From the NCBI RefSeq assembly GCF_003335045.1, contig NZ_QOZG01000003.1:434001-498000 (forward strand): a DNA stretch of 64,000 nucleotides. Direction: 5' to 3'. The first letter of the stretch is position 1; each line of letters starts with the position of its first letter. This DNA comes from Paramesorhizobium salinisoli (GTDB lineage Bacteria > Pseudomonadota > Alphaproteobacteria > Rhizobiales > Rhizobiaceae). Both the position numbers and the translations under genes were made by a program. Of the stretch, positions 10,530-21,967 are shown one piece after another. The notes under the pieces were generated by a model, which saw nothing but the letters and a program-made list of their open reading frames with translations, had not been told where the DNA came from and did not search any database.

Positions 10530-10952
10530 ATGAAACTCACCAGACCATTGATGGCGACAATATTCGTCTCTCTCATCGCGGCCGGCGTCGCTCACGCGGA
10601 AACGCCACCAAAGAAAACACGGGATTTCAGGGGAAATTATCAAACGCTGGTGAAAGACCAGCATGCATCGCCCCAGACGGCCGATTGCATAGCCACGGGC
10701 TATGACCTCGTTAAGAAGAGCAAGAAATTCGACCGCCTCGGCTTCACGGAGGAAGATATCGGCAAGGTCAAGGTCAATCAGAAATCGGGCAAGTTCAGCG
10801 ACAAGGACCCCAGGAAGGTTTCAGCCGTCATTTCGGTCCAGGGTCAGGCTCGCCCACGTAACGATTCCACGAACTGGGCCGACGTCACGCTTCGCTGCGG
10901 CATCACCAAGGGCAAGCTGCAGGCGATCGAGATCCGAACCACAGCCGAGTGA
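10530..10952 (+). CDS. Hypothetical periplasmic protein
   Basis: A 140-residue product with a clear signal peptide (Met-Lys-Leu-Thr-Arg, a hydrophobic core, Ala-His-Ala cleavage site near residue 23). The mature part has two cysteines, at about residues 52 and 127, likely forming a disulfide. I do not recognise a family. The ATG at 10530 has an ACGAGGA site upstream; the longer open frame back to 10365 overlaps the extensin-like gene and is not used. It follows that gene by about 80 bases on the same strand. Confidence 0.65.
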   Translation: MKLTRPLMATIFVSLIAAGVAHAETPPKKTRDFRGNYQTLVKDQHASPQTADCIATGYDLVKKSKKFDRLGFTEEDIGKVKVNQKSGKFSDKDPRKVSAVISVQGQARPRNDSTNWADVTLRCGITKGKLQAIEIRTTAE

Positions 10953-10974
10953 AGTTCAGGCGACCGCCGAAGAA

Positions 10975-11388
10975 CTACCCGTTCTCTGCATCGAAAGCCG
11001 CCCGCGCCATGCGCAGGGCGGAGCGATGCTGGGCCGCCCAATTGCCAAGTTCGGTGATCGGCTTGGCAAGGGAGTGACCAAGTTCGGTCAGCGAATATTC
11101 CACCTCCGGCGGTGAGACCGGCTTTACCCGCCGCGCCACCAGCCCGTCGCGCTCCATCGACCTGAGCGTCACCGTCAGCATGCGCTGCGATATGCCCTCG
11201 ATGCGCCGGCGTAGCGCATTGAAACGTAGCGGCCTCTCCTGAAGATTGAATATCACGAGGATACTCCAGGTATCCCCTACCCGGTTAAGCACTTCGCGAA
11301 TCGGGCAGCCTCCCTCGCCATCCGGCTCGAAGCCCGGCGTCGTGACAAGAAGTGGCGCACTGCCCTCAGGCTTTGTCGAAATCGTCAT
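10975..11388 (-). CDS. HxlR-family transcriptional regulator
   Basis: A 137-residue winged-helix regulator of the HxlR/YodB family. The Cys-Pro-Ile motif near residue 28, then Val-Gly-Asp-Thr-Trp-Ser-Ile-Leu-Val and Gly-Ile-Ser-Gln-Arg-Met-Leu, are typical. The N-terminal Cys is in the position used for redox or quinone sensing in YodB-like members. It is transcribed divergently from an NAD(P)-binding oxidoreductase gene, the standard layout for a repressor controlling a detoxifying reductase. Target and inducer are inference. Confidence 0.88.
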   Translation of the reverse strand: MTISTKPEGSAPLLVTTPGFEPDGEGGCPIREVLNRVGDTWSILVIFNLQERPLRFNALRRRIEGISQRMLTVTLRSMERDGLVARRVKPVSPPEVEYSLTELGHSLAKPITELGNWAAQHRSALRMARAAFDAENG

Positions 11389-11524
11389 GTTTCTGCTTCG
11401 ATCCTTCGCGGGACTGGATGAGCGCTTTTCTGTCCGCGTACCCCATCCACCCCGAGCGCGGTTACACCCATGTGCCCTGAATAGAAAAAAGTGCGTTCTT
11501 CACAGATCGTCGCGCTCTTTATAA

Positions 11525-11550
11525 GTAGTTACCTTGGATAACCTGACTAC
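11525..11550. promoter_or_regulatory. Possible operator between HxlR gene and oxidoreductase
   Basis: An imperfect dyad, GTAGTTACC to CTGACTAC (GTAG and CTAC half-sites 18 bases apart), lies about 45 bases before the oxidoreductase start. The position suits an HxlR operator, but the match is weak and based only on symmetry. Confidence 0.3.
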
Positions 11551-11593
11551 CTAAAATACCTTCCATGCTCACAGATTGAAAGGAACAATTGCA

Positions 11594-12238
11594 ATGGCAA
11601 AGATTGCCCTCATTGGCGCCACGGGTTTCGTCGGCTCGCAGATCCTTAAAGAAGCCGCCTCCCGCGGTTATTCCGTCACCGCGATCGTCCGCCATCCCGA
11701 AAAGGTGGAAAAGCTGGACAATGTTACCGCCTTAAAGACCGATATTCTCGATACCGGTGCCCTGGCGGATGCGCTTGCGGGTCACGATATCGTCATCTCC
11801 GCCTATAATCCCGGCTGGGGCAACCCGGAAATCCGCGCGATCCACATAAAGGGCAGCCAGTCGATAAACGAGGCCGCCAAGAAGGCTGGCGTCAAGCGGC
11901 TGATCGTCATCGGCGGCGCCGGCAGCCTCGAAAGCGCCTCTGGCGTCCAGTTTGTCGATACGCCGGAATTTCCTGCGGAATGGAAGGAAGGCGCGCTCGG
12001 CGCACGCCAGGCCCTGAACGAACTTCGTACTGAGAACGGCCTGGACTGGACCTTCGTCTCCCCCCCGTTTCATCTTGAACCGGGCAAACGCACCGGAAAA
12101 TACCGCCTTGGCGCCGACCAGCCGGTATTCGACGGCGAAGGCGACAGCCGGATTTCGACCGCAGATCTGGCCGTGGCCATTCTCGACGAGGCCGAGCAGG
12201 GCAAGCACATCCGCAAGCGCTTCACCGCTGCTTACTAA
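11594..12238 (+). CDS. NAD(P)-binding oxidoreductase, NmrA/YwnB-like
   Basis: A 214-residue atypical short-chain dehydrogenase. The N-terminal Rossmann motif Gly-Ala-Thr-Gly-Phe-Val-Gly is at residues 8-14, and a conserved Gly-Gly-Ala-Gly-Ser-Leu stretch is in the middle. The family lacks the usual Tyr-x3-Lys pair and often acts as a redox sensor or reductase. The ATG at 11594 follows AAAGGA; an in-frame ATG at 11576 lies before that site. It is divergent from the HxlR regulator, and a strong hairpin follows the gene. Confidence 0.85.
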   Translation: MAKIALIGATGFVGSQILKEAASRGYSVTAIVRHPEKVEKLDNVTALKTDILDTGALADALAGHDIVISAYNPGWGNPEIRAIHIKGSQSINEAAKKAGVKRLIVIGGAGSLESASGVQFVDTPEFPAEWKEGALGARQALNELRTENGLDWTFVSPPFHLEPGKRTGKYRLGADQPVFDGEGDSRISTADLAVAILDEAEQGKHIRKRFTAAY

Positions 12239-12331
12239 AGCAAATCCAGGAACAGGGGGAACCGGTTTTCCGCATGGATTAGCGGCAAGACAGGAGAACT
12301 TGTCCCACGCCGGTTTCCTCCAGGTGACTTG

Positions 12332-12377
12332 AATACGAAAAGGTGCGTCCTTAACAACACCAAGGGCGCACCGTATT
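12332..12377 (+). terminator. Hairpin after the oxidoreductase gene
   Basis: A long imperfect stem (AATACG...GGTGCG...CCTT with AAGG...CGCACC...GTATT, nine-base loop) about 95 bases after the stop codon. The T tract is short (ATTTGT). It is a plausible terminator separating this gene from the luciferase-like gene. Confidence 0.5.
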
Positions 12378-12404
12378 TGTGAGCCCGATCATTCTCTTTT
12401 TCGC

Positions 12405-12447
12405 GCATGATCTTGTCCGGAAAGTCTGCAACTTTTCGGGATCATAC
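12405..12447. repeat. Dispersed palindromic repeat, family B copy 1
   Basis: An imperfect palindrome bounded by GCATGATC and GATCATAC, with CCGGAAAG and CTTTTCGG arms inside. Its reverse complement aligns closely with the element at 56839-56880, so this is a repeated sequence. Similar elements are, to my knowledge, common in Brucella-group genomes. It lies just before the ribosome-binding site of the next gene. Confidence 0.6.
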
Positions 12448-12468
12448 TTTCCGAAAGGCTTGGGCATC

Positions 12469-13500
12469 ATGGAACTCGGCATCTACACCTTCGCGGACAT
12501 GGGACCGGACCCGAAGACCGGGCGTCCGGTCACGCCGGCCGAAAGGCTCAAGAACCTTATCGAGGAAATCGAACTCGCCGATCAGGTCGGGCTCGATGTC
12601 TTCGGCGTCGGCGAACATCACCGCCCGGAATATGCCGTCTCCGCCCCCGCCGTCGTTCTGGCCGCCGCCGCCACGCGCACCAGGAACATCCGCCTCACCA
12701 GCGCGGTAACGGTGCTCTCTTCCGACGACCCGATCCGCGTCTTCCAGAGCTTTTCAACGCTCGATCTCATCTCCAACGGACGGGCCGAGATCATGGCCGG
12801 GCGCGGCTCATTCATCGAGTCCTATCCCTTGTTCGGCTATGACCTCAATGATTACGATAAGCTGTTCGCCGAAAAGCTCGACCTGCTTCTCGCCCTACGA
12901 AAGAGCGAGCGCGTGACCTGGTCTGGCGAATTGCGCGCACCCATCGACAATCGCGGGGTCTATCCGCGTCCGTTGCAGAACCCGCTGCCGGTGTGGATCG
13001 CCGTTGGCGGCACGCCTCAATCCGTGGTGCGCGCCGGCATGTTGGGCCTGCCGCTCGCCATTGCTATCATCGGCGGCGACCCCGAGCGTTTTGCACCGCT
13101 CGTCGATCTCTACCGCGAGGCGGGAGCAAAAGCCGGCCATGCGCCGGAAAGCCTCCGCGTCGGCATCAATTCGATCGGGTTTGTCGCCGAGGATTCACAG
13201 AGCGCCGCAGACGATTTCTTCCCGCCTTATGCCCATGTCATGAGCCAGATCGGCCGCGAGCGCGGCTGGCCGCCCACCACCCGCGCCCAGTTTGACGCCA
13301 TGCGCGGCCCGCGCGGCTCGCTTCTGACCGGCAGCCCGCAGGAAGTCGTCGACAAGATCCTGCTCGAACATTCCTATTTCAGACACGACCGCTTCCTGAT
13401 GCAATCCGGCGTCGGCAATCTGCCACACGACAAGATGATGAAGACCATCGAACTCTTTGGCACCCGCGTCGCACCGGAGGTGCGCAAGGCGCTGGGTTAG
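12469..13500 (+). CDS. LLM-class (luciferase-like) flavin-dependent oxidoreductase
   Basis: A 343-residue cytoplasmic enzyme of the bacterial luciferase-like fold, which uses reduced flavin to oxidise an unknown substrate. Family landmarks are Gly-Val-Gly-Glu-His-His near residue 50, [12 protein letters not shown], and Gly-Arg-Gly-Ser. The ATG at 12469 (Met-Glu-Leu-Gly-Ile-Tyr) matches family N-termini; the upstream extension to 12379 runs through a repeat element. Its stop codon overlaps that of convergent murI, with no room for a terminator. Confidence 0.88.
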   Translation: MELGIYTFADMGPDPKTGRPVTPAERLKNLIEEIELADQVGLDVFGVGEHHRPEYAVSAPAVVLAAAATRTRNIRLTSAVTVLSSDDPIRVFQSFSTLDLISNGRAEIMAGRGSFIESYPLFGYDLNDYDKLFAEKLDLLLALRKSERVTWSGELRAPIDNRGVYPRPLQNPLPVWIAVGGTPQSVVRAGMLGLPLAIAIIGGDPERFAPLVDLYREAGAKAGHAPESLRVGINSIGFVAEDSQSAADDFFPPYAHVMSQIGRERGWPPTTRAQFDAMRGPRGSLLTGSPQEVVDKILLEHSYFRHDRFLMQSGVGNLPHDKMMKTIELFGTRVAPEVRKALG

Positions 13501-14354
13501 ACAGCGCCTTGCGCCAACCCAAACCCCTGCATCAGCCGCCGCGTCGAGAAATCAGGCTGGCCGGAGGTGAAAATGGCGATGTCGTCGCCATGTTCCGGCT
13601 GTGCGCCGCTGCTTGAGAGAAGTGAGCGGGCGCGGCGCGCAATCGCCTCCGCCGGGTCGAGCCAATCCACCGGCCACGGCGCGAGCCGGCGAAAGACATT
13701 GGCCATAAAGGGGTAATGCGTGCAGGCGAGCACGACAATATCCGTGCGCCCCTCCTTTGTCTCGATGAAGCAAGGCGCAATTTCCTTGGCGACCGCTTCG
13801 TCGTCGACCTCGTCGCCCCTGATATGGGCTTCCGCCAGGCGGGCAAGATTTTCGCTGCCAACGAGACGCACATGGCATTGCGTTGCAAATGATTGAATGA
13901 GATCGCGTGTATAGGCACGCTTCACCGTGCCGGGCGTCGCCAGCACCGAGACCAGGCGGGAGCGCGTGCGCTCCGCCGCAGGCTTGATCGCCGGCACCGT
14001 GCCGACGAAGGGCGTTGCGGGATAGGCGCGGCGCAGATCATCGAGCACAAGCGTCGACGCCGTATTGCACGCGATAACAGCGATTTCCGGATCGTGCCGG
14101 GCGAGAAAGCCGCCGAAAAGCGTGACAATACGGCGCGTAAGCGCTTCCTCATCCCAAACGCCATAGGGAAAACCCGCATCGTCGGCGATATAGACGAAGC
14201 GGCGGTCCGGCATCAGCACCCGCGCCTCGCGCAGGACAGTCAACCCGCCAATGCCGCTGTCGAAGACCAGGATGGGGCGGTCCAGCCCTGCAAGGGCTTC
14301 TCGCCCCTCAAGAAGCGCCGTCGCGGTTTGCCCCATCGTCTCCTCCAGTGTCAT
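13497..14354 (-). CDS. murI: Glutamate racemase
   Basis: Converts L- to D-glutamate for peptidoglycan synthesis. The 285-residue protein has Phe-Asp-Ser-Gly-Ile-Gly-Gly at residues 31-37, the catalytic Cys96 in Ala-Cys-Asn-Thr-Ala-Ser, and the second catalytic Cys in Ala-Cys-Thr-His-Tyr-Pro. The ATG at 14354 forms an ATGA overlap with the trmJ stop codon, indicating translational coupling. The frame is open for another 116 codons upstream but there it is antisense-like noise inside trmJ. An internal start at 14336 is possible. Confidence 0.95.
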   Translation of the reverse strand: MTLEETMGQTATALLEGREALAGLDRPILVFDSGIGGLTVLREARVLMPDRRFVYIADDAGFPYGVWDEEALTRRIVTLFGGFLARHDPEIAVIACNTASTLVLDDLRRAYPATPFVGTVPAIKPAAERTRSRLVSVLATPGTVKRAYTRDLIQSFATQCHVRLVGSENLARLAEAHIRGDEVDDEAVAKEIAPCFIETKEGRTDIVVLACTHYPFMANVFRRLAPWPVDWLDPAEAIARRARSLLSSSGAQPEHGDDIAIFTSGQPDFSTRRLMQGFGLAQGAV

Positions 14355-15202
14355 TCCTGGGCGTCCCCTTCGCTTTTCGCCTTTTTCGCCATAGGCTTCG
14401 GCTTCTCGCGGCCTTCCGGCGCACCGGAACCGCGCGGATGCTTGCGCGTGAAATAATCTAGCGAGGTAATGACGCCGCGCAACAGCCTCACCTCTGCCTC
14501 GGCAAAGCCAGCGCGGGTCAGGACGGAGCGCAGATTGTGGACCATGATCTCCTTGCGCGCCGCGGGGCGAAAATAGCCGCGGACATCCAGAGCTTCCTCC
14601 AGATGATTGAAGAAACCGTGAAGCGTTTCCTTGTGCGCCGGCTCCATTTGCGGGCCGCGAAAGGCGGTATCGGTTTCGCTCTCCATGCCCGACTTCATCC
14701 ATTCATAGGACATCAGCAGAACGGCCTGCGCAATATTGAGCGAGGCGAAGGCCGGATTGACGGGGAAGGTCACCAGTTCGTCGGCAAGGCTGACTTCCTC
14801 ATTGCTGAGGCCAAAGCGTTCCCGCCCGAAAAGAATGCCTGTCTTCTGCCCTGCCGTGAAGCGCTGGCGCAACATCCTTCCCGCCTCGACCGGACCTCGC
14901 ACCTGCTTGAAGCCATCGCGCTCCCGCGCCGTGGTGGCAAAGAGGAAGCTGAGATCCTGCACGGCCGAGGCGAGATCGCCATAGACCTTTGCGCCATCGA
15001 TGACGTGATCCGCCTTGCTCGCCGCAGCCCTCGCCTTCTCGTTCGGAAATTCCTCACGCGGATTGACCAGGCGCAATTCCGCCAGCCCGAAATTCGCCAT
15101 CGCGCGCGCCACCATGCCGATATTCTCCGGCAATTGCGGTTCGACCAGGATGATGGCCGGGCCTTCGGCAATAAAAGGGCGATGTCTGTCCGTTCCGGCC
15201 AT
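14351..15202 (-). CDS. tRNA/rRNA methyltransferase, TrmJ-like (SpoU family)
   Basis: A 283-residue SAM-dependent 2'-O-methyltransferase with the trefoil-knot SPOUT fold. Signature parts are Pro-Gln-Leu-Pro-Glu-Asn-Ile-Gly near residue 25, Leu-Phe-Gly-Arg-Glu-Arg-Phe-Gly-Leu in the middle, and Leu-Asn-Ile-Ala-Gln-Ala-Val. This pattern is closest to TrmJ, which modifies tRNA position 32; the exact target is inference. A Lys-rich tail ends the protein. It is the first gene of a two-gene operon with murI and is divergent from icd. Confidence 0.87.
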   Translation of the reverse strand: MAGTDRHRPFIAEGPAIILVEPQLPENIGMVARAMANFGLAELRLVNPREEFPNEKARAAASKADHVIDGAKVYGDLASAVQDLSFLFATTARERDGFKQVRGPVEAGRMLRQRFTAGQKTGILFGRERFGLSNEEVSLADELVTFPVNPAFASLNIAQAVLLMSYEWMKSGMESETDTAFRGPQMEPAHKETLHGFFNHLEEALDVRGYFRPAARKEIMVHNLRSVLTRAGFAEAEVRLLRGVITSLDYFTRKHPRGSGAPEGREKPKPMAKKAKSEGDAQE

Positions 15203-15398
15203 GATCTTCTCAGTTCAGTGATTGAAATGCCGCACTCACTGGCACAATCGCATCAAAAACTCAAAGAATTACGGCACGGCGATGTCCATGCCACGGTCCA
15301 TCGTTCCCCGAGCCCTCGCAGAAAACTGCCATAGAGCTTTGCCTTGGCGCGAGCCGGTGCTATAGGGGCGCGACCCACCAAGAAAGAGGCTTTTTTCA

Positions 15399-16613
15399 AT
15401 GGCGAAGATCAAGGTTGCGAACCCGGTTGTCGAGCTCGATGGCGACGAGATGACCCGTATCATCTGGCAGTTCATCAAGGACAAGCTCATCCATCCCTAT
15501 CTCGATATCGACCTGAAATATTACGATCTTTCGGTCGAGCATCGCGACGCCACCAACGATCAGGTCACGATCGACGCCGCCAATGCCATCAAGGAACATG
15601 GCGTCGGCGTCAAATGCGCGACGATCACCCCGGACGAGGCCCGCGTCGAGGAATTCAAGCTCAAGAAGATGTGGAAATCGCCGAACGGCACCATCCGCAA
15701 TATCCTCGGCGGCGTGATCTTCCGCGAGCCGATCATCTGCCAGAACGTGCCGCGCCTGGTGCCCGGTTGGACCCAACCGATCATCGTCGGCCGTCATGCC
15801 TTCGGCGACCAGTACCGCGCCACCGATTTCAAGTTTCCCGGCAAGGGCAAGCTCTCCATCAAGTTCGTCGGCGACGACGGCGAGGTGATCGAGCACGAGG
15901 TTTATGAGGCGCCGGGCGCGGGCGTGGCGATGGCCATGTACAATCTCGACGAATCGATCAAGGAATTCGCCCGCGCCTCGCTCAATTATGGTCTGCAGCG
16001 CGGCTATCCCGTCTACCTCTCGACCAAGAACACCATCCTCAAGGTCTATGACGGCCGCTTCAAGGATATCTTCCAGGAAGTCTACGACGCCGAATTCAAG
16101 GCTGAGTTCGAGAAGAAGAAGATCTGGTACGAGCATCGCCTGATCGACGACATGGTCGCCTCGGCGCTCAAATGGTCGGGTGGCTATGTCTGGGCCTGCA
16201 AGAACTATGACGGTGACGTGCAGTCGGACATCGTGGCGCAGGGCTTCGGCTCGCTCGGCCTGATGACCTCCGTGCTGATGACGCCGGATGGCAAGACTGT
16301 CGAGGCGGAAGCCGCCCACGGCACCGTCACCCGCCATTACCGCCAGCACCAGAAGGGCCAGGAAACCTCGACCAACTCGATTGCCTCGATCTTCGCCTGG
16401 ACACGCGGTCTGGCGCATCGCGCCAAGCTCGACGACAATGCCGAGTTGAAGCGCTTTGCCGACACGCTGGAGAAGGTCTGCATCGACACAGTCGAATCGG
16501 GCTTCATGACCAAGGATCTGGCGGTGCTGATCGGCCCGGATCAGCCCTGGCTCTCGACCACCGGCTTCCTCGACAAGATCGATGAAAACCTCAAGAAGGC
16601 AATGGCGGCTTAA
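15399..16613 (+). CDS. icd: Isocitrate dehydrogenase (NADP+)
   Basis: The TCA-cycle enzyme converting isocitrate to 2-oxoglutarate, CO2 and NADPH. The 404-residue length and start (Met-Ala-Lys-Ile-Lys-Val) fit the dimeric, eukaryote-like NADP enzyme found across Rhizobiales. Recognisable are Gly-Asp-Glu-Met-Thr-Arg near residue 16, Ser-Pro-Asn-Gly-Thr-Ile-Arg-Asn substrate-binding residues, Tyr-Asp-Gly-Asp-Val-Gln-Ser-Asp, and the NADP site His-Gly-Thr-Val-Thr-Arg-His. A clear terminator follows. Confidence 0.97.
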   Translation: MAKIKVANPVVELDGDEMTRIIWQFIKDKLIHPYLDIDLKYYDLSVEHRDATNDQVTIDAANAIKEHGVGVKCATITPDEARVEEFKLKKMWKSPNGTIRNILGGVIFREPIICQNVPRLVPGWTQPIIVGRHAFGDQYRATDFKFPGKGKLSIKFVGDDGEVIEHEVYEAPGAGVAMAMYNLDESIKEFARASLNYGLQRGYPVYLSTKNTILKVYDGRFKDIFQEVYDAEFKAEFEKKKIWYEHRLIDDMVASALKWSGGYVWACKNYDGDVQSDIVAQGFGSLGLMTSVLMTPDGKTVEAEAAHGTVTRHYRQHQKGQETSTNSIASIFAWTRGLAHRAKLDDNAELKRFADTLEKVCIDTVESGFMTKDLAVLIGPDQPWLSTTGFLDKIDENLKKAMAA

Positions 16614-16634
16614 AGCCACTCGCGAATGAATTTC

Positions 16635-16662
16635 AAACCCGGCCTCGCGGCCGGGTTTTTCT
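16635..16662 (+). terminator. Rho-independent terminator after icd
   Basis: An AAACCCGGCC / GGCCGGGTTT stem with a four-base loop followed by a T run, 22 bases after the icd stop codon. Confidence 0.9.
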
Positions 16663-16723
16663 TTGCGCGAAACTGGTGCATGCTGAAATGACGACGAACC
16701 TAGGAACCACAGGTGGGACCAGC

Positions 16724-17353
16724 ATGACCGAACTCACGCTCTACACCAATCCCATGTCGCGCGGCCGCATCGCCCGCTGGATGCTGGAGGAAATCGGCCA
16801 GCCCTATAATGTGGAAATCCTCGATTTTGGCCCGCCGATGAAGAACGACGAATATTGCGCAATCAACCCCATGGGCAAGGTTCCGGCACTGCGCCATGGC
16901 TCCCATGTTGTCACCGAAGCCGCCGCAATCTGTGCCTATCTCGCCGAGACGTTCCCCGAGGCAGGACTGGCTCCAAGACCCGAGGAGCGCGCCGATTATT
17001 TCCGCTGGATGTTCTTTACCGCAGGCCCCGTCGAGGCGGCGCTGACCAACCACGCACTCGGTCTTGAGCCGCCCGCCGACAAGAGCCGCATGGTCGGCTA
17101 CGGAAGTTACGCCTCAGTCGTCGACGCTTTGGAAAAGGCCATATCGGCGCATCCCTATATCACCGGCGAGCGCTTCACGGCGGCCGATGTCTATGTCGGC
17201 TCACACGTCTCCTGGGGCATTGGATTTGGCACGCTCCAACCCCGCCCTGCCTTCACGGCCTATTGGGATCGGCTCAAGAACCGCAAGGCCCTGAACCGCG
17301 CCAGTGAATTGGATGACGCTGCGGTGGCGAACATGAAAAAGACGAGCGCCTGA
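16724..17353 (+). CDS. Glutathione S-transferase family protein
   Basis: A 209-residue cytosolic GST. The N-terminal thioredoxin-like domain has Asn-Pro-Met-Ser-Arg-Gly-Arg in the active-site loop, the cis-proline motif Gly-Lys-Val-Pro-Ala-Leu, and the glutathione-binding Glu-Ala-Ala-Ala-Ile. The C-terminal helical domain contains Phe-Thr-Ala-Ala-Asp-Val-Tyr, the usual N-capping Asp. The substrate is unknown. The ATG at 16724 follows AGGTGGGA; the frame is open back to 16676 without support. It converges on the ArsR-type gene. Confidence 0.9.
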   Translation: MTELTLYTNPMSRGRIARWMLEEIGQPYNVEILDFGPPMKNDEYCAINPMGKVPALRHGSHVVTEAAAICAYLAETFPEAGLAPRPEERADYFRWMFFTAGPVEAALTNHALGLEPPADKSRMVGYGSYASVVDALEKAISAHPYITGERFTAADVYVGSHVSWGIGFGTLQPRPAFTAYWDRLKNRKALNRASELDDAAVANMKKTSA

Positions 17354-17366
17354 CGGAAATCTACCG

Positions 17367-18044
17367 CTACTCGATTGAGAAAGCCGAGCGGAAGGCTTGC
17401 TCGCCCGGGGGTGTGAAGGAAATGACGCGGCCTTCGAGCCGCCGCGCCCAACCACGCGCGATGAAACTATCGAGAAGTGCGGCGCCCAACGCGCCACCCA
17501 AATGATTGCGCCGCTCGCTCCAGTCGAGACAGGCCCGGCATAGCGGGCGCTTACCCTTTGCGAGCCTGTCGATATCGAGGCCCATATGGGTGAAGAAATC
17601 ACGTCCCTTGTCCGTCAGTGCGACATCCGCATCCTCGGCAACGAGATGAAGCCTGCGGGCCGCGTCGAGCATTTCGACGCCGCGTTCACCCGCCAGATGG
17701 TCGTAGCAGATCCGCGCAGCGCGCAGCGCCTGATCCTTCGGCCCGGTTCGCAAGCGCACCGCGCCCGTGCGCTCGGCAAGCCCCATCAGCCCTTCAAGCA
17801 CCTCGGCCACATCCGCCCCCGACAGGCGGAAATAACGATGCCGCCCCTGCTTTTCCATGAGGATAAGATTGGCCGCGCTGAGCTTGGCAAGATGTCCGCT
17901 CGTCGTCTGCAGGGTGACGCCGGCCAAGCCGGCAAGCTCGCTTGCGGTCAGTGCGCGCCCGTCCATGAGAGCCGTGAGCATGTTCGCCCGCGCCGGATCT
18001 CCAAGCAGCGCCGCAATCTTCGCAATGACAGGACCGTCTTTCAT
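17367..18044 (-). CDS. ArsR-family winged-helix regulator with C-terminal sensor-like domain
   Basis: A 225-residue regulator. Residues 1-85 form an ArsR-type winged helix (Leu-Gly-Asp-Pro-Ala-Arg-Ala-Asn-Met-Leu, then Thr-Ser-Gly-His-Leu-Ala-Lys-Leu). The C-terminal half contains Cys-Arg-Ala-Cys-Leu-Asp-Trp-Ser-Glu-Arg-Arg-x-His-Leu-Gly-Gly, a conserved motif of a long ArsR subfamily that could bind a metal or ligand. It is divergent from the NIPSNAP and ABM genes at 18116-18795, which it probably controls. Confidence 0.85.
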   Translation of the reverse strand: MKDGPVIAKIAALLGDPARANMLTALMDGRALTASELAGLAGVTLQTTSGHLAKLSAANLILMEKQGRHRYFRLSGADVAEVLEGLMGLAERTGAVRLRTGPKDQALRAARICYDHLAGERGVEMLDAARRLHLVAEDADVALTDKGRDFFTHMGLDIDRLAKGKRPLCRACLDWSERRNHLGGALGAALLDSFIARGWARRLEGRVISFTPPGEQAFRSAFSIE

Positions 18045-18115
18045 AGTTCGACGCTAACCGAAGTATGAATGGAATTCAAGCGCTAGATATGAGTCATGGA
18101 AACCAAGGAGTACCC

Positions 18116-18445
18116 ATGATCACCTGTTTCATCCGCTATCAGATCGATCCTTTCAAGCAGGATGCTTTCGCCGAATATGCACGCAATTGGGGTCAGGCAA
18201 TTCCCCGCTGCGGTGCGGATCTGACCGGCTATTTCGGACCGCATGAAGGCTCCGCCACCACCGCCTACGGCGTCTACAACATCGAAAACCTCGCCACTTA
18301 CGAAGCCTACCGCGCCAGGCTGGCCAATGACCCGCTGGGACGCGCCAATTATGAATTTGCCCGCAAGGAACGCTTCATTCTTGGAGAGGACCGGATATTC
18401 CTCAAACGCGTCTCCGGCCCGCATGCGGAGTTGGTTCGCCCATGA
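18116..18445 (+). CDS. NIPSNAP family protein
   Basis: A 109-residue protein with a ferredoxin-like alpha/beta fold typical of the NIPSNAP family (Tyr-Gln-Ile-Asp-Pro near the start, Phe-Gly-Pro-His-Glu-Gly in the middle). Its function is unknown. The ATG at 18116 has a strong AAGGAG site; the frame is open to 18065. It overlaps the next gene by an ATGA junction and is divergent from the ArsR-type regulator, so the two genes form a small regulated operon. Confidence 0.8.
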   Translation: MITCFIRYQIDPFKQDAFAEYARNWGQAIPRCGADLTGYFGPHEGSATTAYGVYNIENLATYEAYRARLANDPLGRANYEFARKERFILGEDRIFLKRVSGPHAELVRP

Positions 18446-18795
18446 TCGCGGTTATTTTCGAAGTCTGGCCGGCGGACGATACACGCCGGGCACAATATCT
18501 CGACATCGCCGCCGAATTGCGCGACGAACTCCTGGGGATAGACGGCTTCATTTCCATCGAGCGGTTCCAGAGCCTCAACGAACCGGGAAAGCTCCTGTCG
18601 CTCTCGTTCTGGCGCGACGAGGAGGCGGTGAAACAATGGCGAAACCTCCCCGCTCACCGTATCGCACAAGCCAAGGGCCGCAATAGCGTCTTCGAAGATT
18701 ACCGGCTGCGCATCGCGGCCGTCCTGCGCGATTATGGGCTCGATGACCGCGATGAAGCGCCGGATGATAGCAAGGTCGTCCACGCCCACCCGTGA
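18442..18795 (+). CDS. Antibiotic biosynthesis monooxygenase (ABM) domain protein
   Basis: A 117-residue dimeric alpha+beta-barrel protein. It shows the ABM pattern: a first strand Ile-Ala-Val-Ile-Phe-Glu-Val, Gly-Phe-Ile-Ser-Ile-Glu-Arg-Phe, Ser-Leu-Ser-Phe-Trp-Arg-Asp-Glu-Glu-Ala and Trp-Arg-Asn. Relatives act as small monooxygenases or haem/quinone-handling proteins; the substrate is not known here. It starts inside the stop codon of the NIPSNAP gene and is likely cotranslated with it. Confidence 0.82.
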   Translation: MIAVIFEVWPADDTRRAQYLDIAAELRDELLGIDGFISIERFQSLNEPGKLLSLSFWRDEEAVKQWRNLPAHRIAQAKGRNSVFEDYRLRIAAVLRDYGLDDRDEAPDDSKVVHAHP

Positions 18796-18804
18796 AAGCG
18801 AATT

Positions 18805-18842
18805 AGGCCGGAGTAACCCCGGCCTGTCTCTGTTGTTTTTTA
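18805..18842 (+). terminator. Probable terminator after the ABM gene
   Basis: A 7-base stem AGGCCGG / CCGGCCT with a seven-base loop, ending at 18825. A TTGTTTTTT tract follows about ten bases later. The separation makes this a weak call. Confidence 0.45.
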
Positions 18843-18904
18843 CCTCACGGAAGCGTGAGGCTCGTCACGCCGGCATTCCACAATAGCGGCAGTGGTGCAG
18901 TTGT

Positions 18905-18940
18905 GGAATGGATTTCAGTGAAGCACTGGAAATCCATTCC
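18905..18940. repeat. Palindromic repeat, family A copy 1
   Basis: A near-perfect inverted repeat, GGAATGGATTTCAGTG paired with CACTGGAAATCCATTCC around a three-base loop. The same design and much of the sequence recur at 38736-38783. It lies between convergent genes (ABM and alaS) and could act as a bidirectional terminator or REP-like element. Confidence 0.65.
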
Positions 18941-19009
18941 TCGCCTTCTCCATGGGCTCAGCGGTGCAGAATGACTGCACCCCGCAAAAGGTTCAAAATC
19001 CTTCGCGGC

Positions 19010-21667
<2,658 letters not shown>

Positions 21668-21967
21668 GTTCCAACCTTTAGAGGCTTTGACCCGCAGGGT
21701 TACCCCAACAGGCTTCGCCTTCTTGAAATGCTCCTTCGGGCAAGCGGCCCGGACCGCATGCTTTTAGCGACGCCGCGAAACCCTGTCCAGCCAATCCAGC
21801 AGCCGAAAAGCGGCTCCAAAACCCGCTACAAACTCCAGGCTAGCCGCGGGCCCAAATGTAAAAGCCCGCGCTATCTCCTCCATGAGGGAGGGAAAACGCG
21901 GGCTTGTTCCTTTATCGCAAGGCTGCGGTGTCCTGGATTTCAGGCACTCCGGAAATCAGCGCCTGCC
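21668..21967. other. Intergenic region between recA and alaS
   Basis: A 300-base spacer. It holds the recA terminator at 21861-21908 and, closer to alaS, the presumed alaS promoter. No convincing small gene was seen in either strand. Confidence 0.5.
21861..21908 (-). terminator. Probable terminator of recA
   Basis: An AGCCCGCG / CGCGGGCT inverted repeat with a long loop. On the minus strand it is followed by a TTTACATTT tract. It begins about 60 bases after the recA stop codon. Confidence 0.6.

Noticed and set aside
15396..16619. A 407-codon open frame on the minus strand
   Set aside because: It is the exact antisense of icd, rich in Asp, Arg and Leu in the way of mirrored coding frames.
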